A stretch of DNA of 20,815 nt from Lichenihabitans sp033947565 (lineage in GTDB: Bacteria; Pseudomonadota; Alphaproteobacteria; Rhizobiales; Beijerinckiaceae): the NCBI RefSeq assembly GCF_033947565.1, contig NZ_JARPVX010000071.1:1-20815 (forward strand), given 5' to 3'. The notes beneath the pieces were generated by a model. That model saw nothing but the letters and a program-made list of their open reading frames with translations, was not told where the DNA came from and searched no databases. Shown here in pieces: positions 7,193 to 12,566 of the stretch. Each line of letters begins with the position of its first letter. Position 1 is the stretch's first letter. Made by a program: the position numbers and the translations under genes.

Positions 7193-8653
7193 TCAGCTGG
7201 CGTCCGACCAGCTGCGCCCGTCGCGTTCGGTCAGCGCCACGGCGGCCGCGGGGCCCCAGGTGCCGGCCACATAGGGTTTCGGCGGCTCGCTCGAGGCGGC
7301 CCAGGCTTCGATGATCGGGTCGACCCAGGTCCAGGCGGCCTCGACCTCATCGCGGCGCATGAACAGGGTCTGATTGCCCCGCACCACGTCGAGGATTAGC
7401 CGCTCATAGGCATCCGGATTGCGGGTGTTGAACGATTCGGCGAAGCTCATGTCGAGCGGCACGTGCTGCAGCCGCATGCCGCCCGGCCCCGGATCCTTGA
7501 TCATCAGCCACAGCTTGACGCCCTCGTCGGGCTGCAGCCGGATCACCAGGCGGTTCGGCTCGGGCGGCTGCTCAAACACCGAATGCGGCACGGCGCGGAA
7601 CTGCACCACGATCTCCGACACCCGCGCGGGCAGCCGCTTGCCGGTGCGCAGGTAGAACGGCACGCCCGCCCAGCGCCAGTTGCCGATCTCGGCCCGGATC
7701 GCCACGAAGGTTTCGGTGTTGCTCGGCGCTCCGAGCTCGTCGAGGTAGCCCGTCACGGCACCGCCCGCCGAAGCGCCGGCCCGGTACTGGCCCCGCACGG
7801 TCGCCTGGGCGGCGTTCGATCCGTCGATGCGCTTCAGGGACTTCAGCACCTTCAGCTTCTCGTCACGCAGCGAATCGGCCGCCAGCGAGGTCGGCGCCTC
7901 CATGGCCACGAGGCAGAGCAGTTGCAGGATGTGGTTCTGCACCATGTCCCGCATGGCGCCGGCCGTGTCGTAATAGCCGGCACGGCCCTCGACGCCGAGT
8001 TCCTCCGACACCGTGATCTGCACGTTGTCGATGTGGGCCGCGGTCCAAAGCGGCTCGAACAAGGCGTTGGCGAAACGCAGAGCCATCAGGTTCTGCACCG
8101 TTTCCTTGCCGAGATAATGGTCGATCCGGTAGATCGCCTCCTCGGGGAAGACCTTGCCGATGGCCGCGTTGACGGCGAGCGCCGAGGCGAAGTTCTTGCC
8201 GATCGGCTTTTCGAGCACGATGCGGCTATTGCGGCCCGCAAGCCCGTGGGCGCCCAGGCGCTCCGCCACCGGGGCGAACAGCTCGGGCGTCGTGGCGAGG
8301 TAGAACACCTTGATGTCGTCGCGCTCCTCGAGCCGGTGCGCCAGCTCGTCCCAGCCGCCATCCTCGCGGGCGTCGGCGCTGAGGTAGTCGAGCCGCTCGA
8401 GGAAGCGCTCGACGACGGCCGGGTCGCGGTTGGCTTCGGCCACATGGTCGGTCAGCGCCGCGCGGGCGAAGGTCTGGAAGTCGGGCCGGCTGACCGAGCG
8501 GCGGGATACGCCGATGATGCGGGTTTCGGGCGGCAGCTGGCCGGCGGCATCGCGGTGGAACAGGGCCGGTAGGATTTTCCGGCGAGACAGGTCGCCGGAG
8601 CCGCCGAACACGACCAGCGTGAACGGATCGACCGGAATGACGCGGCTGGTCAT
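7193..8653 (-). CDS. zwf: Glucose-6-phosphate 1-dehydrogenase
   Basis: The 486-residue enzyme oxidises glucose 6-phosphate to 6-phosphogluconolactone with NAD(P)+, feeding the Entner-Doudoroff and oxidative pentose phosphate routes. The Rossmann nucleotide-binding motif GGSGDLSRRK is at residues 17-26, EKPIGKN at 148-154, the substrate-binding signature RIDHYLGKE at 176-184, and the likely catalytic base His241 in MVQNHILQ. Length matches the family (about 490). The frame extends upstream by 165 codons, but that extension is the antisense of the DUF3597 gene; ATG at 8653 is right because the GDLS motif follows at the usual distance and GAGG (plus-strand 8663-8666) lies 9 bases upstream. No pgl, edd or eda is adjacent. 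It is convergent with the DUF6165-like gene and divergent from the DUF3597 gene. Confidence 0.97.
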   Translation of the reverse strand: MTSRVIPVDPFTLVVFGGSGDLSRRKILPALFHRDAAGQLPPETRIIGVSRRSVSRPDFQTFARAALTDHVAEANRDPAVVERFLERLDYLSADAREDGGWDELAHRLEERDDIKVFYLATTPELFAPVAERLGAHGLAGRNSRIVLEKPIGKNFASALAVNAAIGKVFPEEAIYRIDHYLGKETVQNLMALRFANALFEPLWTAAHIDNVQITVSEELGVEGRAGYYDTAGAMRDMVQNHILQLLCLVAMEAPTSLAADSLRDEKLKVLKSLKRIDGSNAAQATVRGQYRAGASAGGAVTGYLDELGAPSNTETFVAIRAEIGNWRWAGVPFYLRTGKRLPARVSEIVVQFRAVPHSVFEQPPEPNRLVIRLQPDEGVKLWLMIKDPGPGGMRLQHVPLDMSFAESFNTRNPDAYERLILDVVRGNQTLFMRRDEVEAAWTWVDPIIEAWAASSEPPKPYVAGTWGPAAAVALTERDGRSWSDAS

Positions 8654-8695
8654 GGTGCTGTTCCTCGAGGGCGCGCCTTGGGAGGCGCTGCGCCT

Positions 8696-8723
8696 TCTAG
8701 ACCGCAACGCTCCGCACTGCCAA
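8696..8723 (-). promoter_or_regulatory. Candidate sigma70-type promoter of zwf
   Basis: Read on the minus strand, TTGGCA (plus 8718-8723) resembles a -35 box and TCTAGA (8696-8701) a poor -10 box, with a 16-base spacer. The site would place transcription start about 35 bases ahead of the zwf ATG. The -10 match is weak, so this is only the best candidate in the 154-base divergent gap. Confidence 0.3.
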
Positions 8724-8807
8724 GCCGCCCGGGGCAGGCGATGGTGGCGCGATTGGCACAAATGCGGCGCAACGGCGTTGTCCCCGGCATTCAATCGGGA
8801 GTTCATC

Positions 8808-9266
8808 ATGAGTATTTTCGGCTCGATCCTCGGCAAGATCTTCTCGCACGCCAATGCGGCACCGGCTCCGACCAACCCGGGCAGCCCCGCCCCGGCGCCC
8901 ACCCAGACCAGTGGCAGCGCCGCTCCGGCTCCCGACCAGGGTTCGATGAACAACCCCGCCGCCGCCCCGGCCTCGCCGGGCCAGACCGGCGGCGCTGCGC
9001 CGGCGGCCGGAAGTGTCGATGTCGAGAAGGTGTTGACCGACCTCGCGGCCAAGAATGGCCAGTCGCTCGACTGGCGTCGGTCCATCGTCGATCTGATGAA
9101 GCTGCTGGACCTCGATTCGAGCCTGTCGGCCCGCCAGGAGCTCGCCAAGGAGCTGCATTATTCCGGCTCGACCGACGATTCCGCCACGATGAACGTTTGG
9201 CTGCACAAGCAGGTGATGCAGAAGCTCGCCGCCAATGGCGGCAAGGTGCCGGACGACCTCAAGTAA
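8808..9266 (+). CDS. DUF3597 family protein
   Basis: The 152-residue protein has three visible parts: a short N-terminal helix (MSIFGSILGKIF), a Pro/Ala/Gly/Ser-rich linker of about 55 residues, and a compact C-terminal domain of about 80 residues. The C-terminal domain contains NGQSLDWRRSIVDLMKLLDLD and MNVWLHKQVMQKLA, which are characteristic of DUF3597 proteins. No biochemical function is established for this family as far as I know. There is no Sec signal peptide, though the first helix could be amphipathic and membrane-associating. ATG 8808 has GGGAG at 8797-8801 with a 6-base spacer. The gene is divergent from zwf and ends 120 bases before infC, with no other member of a pathway nearby. 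Confidence 0.82.
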   Translation: MSIFGSILGKIFSHANAAPAPTNPGSPAPAPTQTSGSAAPAPDQGSMNNPAAAPASPGQTGGAAPAAGSVDVEKVLTDLAAKNGQSLDWRRSIVDLMKLLDLDSSLSARQELAKELHYSGSTDDSATMNVWLHKQVMQKLAANGGKVPDDLK

Positions 9267-9287
9267 GGCTCTCCGCCGGGGATTGAC

Positions 9288-9316
9288 TTGCACGGAGGCA
9301 GGGGCAATCCTATCAT
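9288..9316 (+). promoter_or_regulatory. Candidate promoter of infC
   Basis: TTGCAC at 9288-9293 and TATCAT at 9311-9316 are separated by 17 bases. The -10 box matches the consensus at 5 of 6 positions and lies in the only AT-rich patch of the 120-base gap. The -35 match is partial; an alternative TTGACT at 9283-9288 is closer to consensus but 22 bases from the -10 box. This would give a leader of roughly 65 bases before the infC start. Confidence 0.4.
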
Positions 9317-9375
9317 ATTGGTCCTCGCGGCGCGTTCCGCGGGGACACCGTCGTTTGTTCGTGCGCGATAGCACC

Positions 9376-9382
9376 AGGAGGA
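9376..9382 (+). promoter_or_regulatory. Strong Shine-Dalgarno site fixing the infC start
   Basis: AGGAGGA is nearly a perfect anti-16S match. The spacer from AGGAGG to the ATT codon at 9387 is 5 bases, whereas the first in-frame ATG (9399) is 17 bases away, too far for efficient initiation. This decides the start in favour of ATT. Confidence 0.8.
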
Positions 9383-9386
9383 TTCC

Positions 9387-9926
9387 ATTCGCCGACCTAT
9401 GAAAGCCACTGCGGCCCCGCAGAAGGAGGGGCCCCGGATCAATCGTGAGATCCGTGTCCGCGAAGTCCAGCTGATCGATGCCGAAGGGCTGAACCGTGGT
9501 GTCACGGACATCCTCGAGGCCCAGAAGGTCGCCGAAGAGGCAGGGCTCGACCTCGTCGAGATCGTGCCGAACGCCACTCCTCCGGTCTGCAAGGTCCTGG
9601 ACTACGGCAAGTTCCGCTTTCTCGAGCAGAAGAAGTCCGCCGAAGCCCGCAAGCGGCAGAAGATCGTCGAGGTCAAGGAGATCAAGCTCCGTCCCGGCAT
9701 CGACGAGCATGACTACGACACCAAGATGAAGGCGGTGCAGCGGTTCTTCGATGAAGGCGACAAGGTGAAGATCACCCTGCGCTTCCGAGGTCGCGAGATG
9801 GCCCACCAGGATATTGGCTTCCGCCTGCTCGATCGCGTCAAGTCCGAGACGCTCGGCATTGCCAAGGTGGAGTCCGAGCCGTCGCTCGAAGGTCGCCAGA
9901 TGGTGATGGTTCTAGCGCCGAAGTAG
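9387..9926 (+). CDS. infC: Translation initiation factor IF-3, AUU start codon
   Basis: IF-3 binds the 30S subunit, prevents premature 50S joining and checks start codon and initiator tRNA. With the ATT start the protein has 179 residues, beginning (M)RRPMKATAAP. The N-domain follows RINREIRV at about residue 17, the interdomain helix region contains VCKVLDYGKFRF and EQKK, and the C-domain contains EIKLRPGIDEHDYDTK and KVKITLRFRGREM. These are invariant family blocks. Starting at ATG 9399 would give 175 residues but would leave the Shine-Dalgarno sequence too distant. A rare AUU start is known in Escherichia coli infC, where IF-3 represses its own translation by rejecting it; the same autoregulation is inferred here. 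rpmI and rplT, often next to infC, are not downstream. Confidence 0.95.
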   Translation: MRRPMKATAAPQKEGPRINREIRVREVQLIDAEGLNRGVTDILEAQKVAEEAGLDLVEIVPNATPPVCKVLDYGKFRFLEQKKSAEARKRQKIVEVKEIKLRPGIDEHDYDTKMKAVQRFFDEGDKVKITLRFRGREMAHQDIGFRLLDRVKSETLGIAKVESEPSLEGRQMVMVLAPK

Positions 9927-9937
9927 CCAGTCGACCG

Positions 9938-9972
9938 GCGGAACGGAACGCGCTTCGGCACGTTCCGTTCGC
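9938..9972 (+). terminator. Probable terminator hairpin after infC
   Basis: The arm AACGGAACG at 9942-9950 pairs with CGTTCCGTT at 9961-9969, extended by GCG/CGC (9938-9940 with 9970-9972) around one bulged G. The loop is 10 bases. It begins 11 bases after the infC stop. No T-tract follows, so termination efficiency is uncertain. Confidence 0.55.
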
Positions 9973-10027
9973 AGAAGGGTCGATGGCTTGTCCTCCCCTT
10001 CGAATGTCCCCGGCCGGAGTTTCCAAC

Positions 10028-10291
10028 GTGTCGATGCGTTTCCTTCCCGCCTTCGTGGCCGCACTCGTGCTGATGGCTGGTCCGGCCATGGCGCAGTGGG
10101 GGCGCGGCGGCATGACGGATGATTATGGTGGCCGCCGCATCGGATCGGTTCAACGTGCACCGACGCCGTTCAGCAATGGTGGCAGTTGCGTCGCCATGTG
10201 CGCCGCCGATACGACACCCTGCGATCCGATCTCCTACAAGCTCGCCGATCGCCGCTGCAATGCTAACCAAAACGGTTATTTCCCGGAATAA
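10028..10291 (+). CDS. Small secreted cysteine-containing protein of unknown function
   Basis: The predicted 87-residue product begins (V)SMRFLPAFVAALVLMAGPAMA, a clear Sec signal peptide ending in AMA before Gln. The mature part of about 64 residues is Gly/Arg-rich at first and then holds four cysteines in SCVAMCAADTTPCDPISY and the following DRRCNAN, which could form two disulfides in the periplasm. I do not recognise a named family. Two starts are possible: GTG 10028 has CGGAG at 10015-10019 with an 8-base spacer, while ATG 10034 would be 14 bases away. The further upstream ATG/GTG codons in this frame give no better signal peptide. It lies 101 bases after infC and 44 bases before the transporter gene. 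A real gene is likely because the signal peptide is so well formed. Confidence 0.65.
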   Translation: MSMRFLPAFVAALVLMAGPAMAQWGRGGMTDDYGGRRIGSVQRAPTPFSNGGSCVAMCAADTTPCDPISYKLADRRCNANQNGYFPE

Positions 10292-10293
10292 CA

Positions 10294-10318
10294 CCCAGTG
10301 CTGCGCGGGCCCGCTGGG
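10294..10318 (+). terminator. Weak hairpin after the small secreted protein gene
   Basis: CCCAGTG (10294-10300) pairs with CGCTGGG (10312-10318) through seven pairs including one T-G wobble, with an 11-base GC-rich loop. It starts just after the TAA. No T-run is seen, so it may be a terminator or chance in GC-rich DNA. Confidence 0.3.
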
Positions 10319-10335
10319 CGTCTTCCAGGCATCCG

Positions 10336-11217
10336 ATGATCGTCAGGGTTCATTCAAACGGCCGCCCGGGTCTGGCGATCGCCCTGTTCTCGCTCGGTAT
10401 CTGCCTCTTCGCCATCAACGATGCCCTGGGCAAGTGGCTCGTGGCCGATTACCCCGTGGGTCAGATCATGCTGATCCGCACGATCGGCGCGGGCGTCTTT
10501 CTGTTGCCGATGCTGGTGTCGCGCCCGGAAAGCCGTCGGATGCCGCCGCGGCTCGGGCTCCACCTGCTGCGTGTGCTGGTCATGGCGGGAGACAGCTTCG
10601 CCTTTTACGCGGCCACCCAGGCCTTGCCGCTCGCAGACGTGATGACGTTCTATCTCGCGGCGCCGCTCTTCATCACCGTCCTGGCCGTGGCTCTGCTGGG
10701 TGAACGCATCGGGCCTTGGCGCATCGCGGCGCTGGGCCTCGGTTTCCTGGGCGTGCTTGTGGCGCTGCGGCCTTCGGGCCAGGTCCTGTCCGGACATGCC
10801 CTGATCGCGCTTGGCGGCTCGCTGATGTTCGCCATCGCCATGGTGATCACCCGCCGTCTCAGCCGAACCGATTGGCTCACCCTGGTGGCCTGGCAATTCG
10901 TCGGGGCCGGGCTGATCGGCGGCGCCGTCAGCGCCTTTCATTGGGTGACGCCGAGCTTGCGCGATGCCGGCCTGATGCTGTTGGTCGGTCTCGTCTCGAT
11001 GACGTGCTTCATCTGCGTCAACAAGGCGCTCAGCCTGGCGCAGGCGTCTCTGCTGGCGCCCTTCCATTACACGGCGATCGTCTGGGCGGTGCTGCTCGGC
11101 TGGTTGATCTGGGGTGACCTGCCCTCACAGGCCATGTGGGTCGGTATCGCGCTCATCGTCGCGAGCGGCGCCCTGATCCTGTTCCGACCGCAGCAGGATG
11201 TGGCCGCCGTCGAGTGA
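10336..11217 (+). CDS. EamA/DMT-superfamily transporter (10 membrane segments)
   Basis: The 293-residue protein consists almost entirely of hydrophobic segments, about ten, arranged as two EamA repeats (about residues 12-147 and 153-285). Features of the drug/metabolite transporter superfamily are visible: the first-repeat segment ALPLADVMTFYLAAPLF with LLGERIG after it, and the second-repeat equivalent ALSLAQASLLAPFHYTAIVW with WGDLPS. These proteins move small metabolites, amino acids or drugs across the inner membrane; the substrate cannot be read from sequence. The ATG at 10336 has only a weak AGG six bases upstream. Although 44 bases behind the secreted-protein gene, there is no functional link that I can see. 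It is convergent with cyoD, ending 36 bases from it. Confidence 0.88.
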   Translation: MIVRVHSNGRPGLAIALFSLGICLFAINDALGKWLVADYPVGQIMLIRTIGAGVFLLPMLVSRPESRRMPPRLGLHLLRVLVMAGDSFAFYAATQALPLADVMTFYLAAPLFITVLAVALLGERIGPWRIAALGLGFLGVLVALRPSGQVLSGHALIALGGSLMFAIAMVITRRLSRTDWLTLVAWQFVGAGLIGGAVSAFHWVTPSLRDAGLMLLVGLVSMTCFICVNKALSLAQASLLAPFHYTAIVWAVLLGWLIWGDLPSQAMWVGIALIVASGALILFRPQQDVAAVE

Positions 11218-11227
11218 TCGTCGGCAT

Positions 11228-11242
11228 CCGCGACAGTCGCGG
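11228..11242. terminator. Short palindrome between convergent transporter and cyo genes
   Basis: CCGCGA (11228-11233) and TCGCGG (11237-11242) form a 6-bp stem with a CAG loop in the 36-base gap between convergent stops. Position suits a shared terminator, but no T-tract is present on either strand. Confidence 0.3.
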
Positions 11243-11253
11243 GGCCGCGGTCA

Positions 11254-11853
11254 TCAGGGCGACGTGGTCATCGCGCCCTGCGGCATCGCCATGCCGCCCA
11301 TCGGCATCATGTTGGCGTTCATGTGTCCCATGATCCACAGGGTGCCGCTGATCAGCACCAGCAGGATCAACACCCCGAACGCCAAGGCGAGGGCGTTGTT
11401 GATGTTGTCGGGCGAGGTGGTGAGGTGCAGGAAGAACACGAGGTGGATGCCGATCTGCGCCACCGCGAAGACGATCAGGGCGATCGGGATTGCCGGCCCG
11501 TAGACGAGGTGCGTGTAGGAGAGGCCGAAGGAGCCGGCCGTCAGCAGCACCGCAAGGCCGAGGCCGATCAGGTAGGTGCGGATCGCGGTGGGCACATCGG
11601 CGCTGTCCTTCTTGGACTCGCCCGGGGCGGAATCGCCATGCTGGCTGGCGCCCGAGGCGTCCTGGTCGGACGGCATGGAACGACCGCCCCGCCCTCGTCC
11701 TTTTCCCTGGGGACTGTTCCCCGATGCGTTCGTCGCCGCGACCGACAAGGCTGGCGTCGCCTTGTGGCCCGCAAGACCGATCAGCCCCAGCACCGCGAGG
11801 CCGGCCAGGGATGCCGTGCCGGCGGGGGTGCGCGAGGGTCCGGTCGGGCTCAT
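11254..11853 (-). CDS. cyoD: Cytochrome o ubiquinol oxidase subunit IV (CyoD) with N-terminal extension
   Basis: The conserved part holds three membrane helices (about residues 92-115, 119-143 and 155-177 of the long form) with the family motif GIHLVFFLHL. CyoD assists assembly of the CuB-containing subunit I. Two starts are possible. ATG 11853 overlaps the cyoC stop by 4 bases (ATGA) and has GGGAG 7 bases upstream, giving 199 residues. The internal ATG 11676 would give 140 residues, nearer the usual length, but lacks a good ribosome site. The extra 59 residues contain a hydrophobic stretch (ASLAGLAVLGLIGLAG), so the long form would have a fourth membrane segment or signal. The C-terminal tail after the last helix is Met-rich (HMNANMMPMGGMAM). 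cyoE does not follow; the next gene is convergent. Confidence 0.9.
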   Translation of the reverse strand: MSPTGPSRTPAGTASLAGLAVLGLIGLAGHKATPALSVAATNASGNSPQGKGRGRGGRSMPSDQDASGASQHGDSAPGESKKDSADVPTAIRTYLIGLGLAVLLTAGSFGLSYTHLVYGPAIPIALIVFAVAQIGIHLVFFLHLTTSPDNINNALALAFGVLILLVLISGTLWIMGHMNANMMPMGGMAMPQGAMTTSP

Positions 11854-12566
11854 GCGCTCACTCCCATCAGGTACACCACGGTAAAGACGCCGACCCAGAC
11901 GATGTCGAGCGCGTGCCAGAACAAGGCCCAGCAGGAGGTGCGGCGGACGATGTCGTCGCGGAACCCCTTGGCCCAGACCTGCGCCATCATGGTGCCGAGC
12001 CACAGCATGCCGACCGACACATGCAGCCCGTGGCAGCCGACCAGTGTGAAGAAGGCCGACAAGAAGGCCGAGCGGCTCGGGCCGGCGCCCTCCGCCACGA
12101 GGCCGGCGAATTCGTGCACCTCGAGGCCCAGGAAGGCGAGCCCCAGCACGGCGGTGGCCGCCATGGCGATCTGGAACCAGCGCACGCTGCGGGCCCGCAT
12201 GGCCAGCGTAGCCATGCCGCAGGTGAAGCTCGATAGCAGCAGGCAGACGGTTTCGAGCGCTACGCCGCCGCGATCGAACAACGCCGCGCCAGCGGGGCCG
12301 CCCGCGGTGGCGTCCTTCAACACCGCATAGGCGGCGAACAACGTCGCGAAGGTGATGAAGTCGGACAGGATGAAGATCCAGAACCCGTAGCCGACCACGA
12401 TGTATTTGGGCGACGGGCCGCCGCTGCCGTGGCCCGTCGCCTCGCTGTCGCGCCCGGCGTCGCGGCCGAGTCCATAAGGATCGTGCTTGGCGGGCGGCTT
12501 GCCGCCAGCGCCACCAGCAGGATCGCGGCGCCCGGGTCCGGCGAAGGCGGAGGTGGTCGAGCTCAC
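11850..12566 (-). CDS. cyoC: Cytochrome o ubiquinol oxidase subunit III (CyoC)
   Basis: The 238-residue protein has a hydrophilic Gly/Pro/Asp-rich N-terminal arm of about 53 residues, followed by five membrane helices as in bo3-type subunit III. Diagnostic pieces are GFWIFILSDFITFATLF at 61-77, LEVHEF at 148-153, GCHGLHV at 177-183, and WHALDIVWVGVF near the C-terminus. CyoC stabilises the oxidase complex in the inner membrane. The frame is open further upstream, but GTG 12566 is the likely start: it overlaps the cyoB TGA by 4 bases (GTGA) and has GGAG 8 bases upstream. The arm makes the protein about 35 residues longer than the approximately 204-residue E. coli subunit. Its own stop overlaps the cyoD start, so translation through the operon is coupled. 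Confidence 0.95.
   Translation of the reverse strand: MSSTTSAFAGPGRRDPAGGAGGKPPAKHDPYGLGRDAGRDSEATGHGSGGPSPKYIVVGYGFWIFILSDFITFATLFAAYAVLKDATAGGPAGAALFDRGGVALETVCLLLSSFTCGMATLAMRARSVRWFQIAMAATAVLGLAFLGLEVHEFAGLVAEGAGPSRSAFLSAFFTLVGCHGLHVSVGMLWLGTMMAQVWAKGFRDDIVRRTSCWALFWHALDIVWVGVFTVVYLMGVSA
11861..11865 (-). promoter_or_regulatory. Shine-Dalgarno site for the cyoD long start
   Basis: On the minus strand GGGAG lies 7 bases ahead of ATG 11853, inside the last codons of cyoC. It favours the 199-residue form of CyoD over the internal start at 11676, upstream of which only a loosely placed GGCGG is visible. Confidence 0.6.

Noticed and set aside
8754..8772. TGGCAC as a sigma54 -24 element before the DUF3597 gene
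   Set aside because: No TTGC-type -12 element occurs at the required spacing.
8654..9148. Upstream extension of the zwf frame by 165 codons as an N-terminal fusion domain
   Set aside because: The extension is antisense to the DUF3597 gene, and the G6PD dinucleotide motif sits at the usual distance from ATG 8653, which has its own ribosome site.
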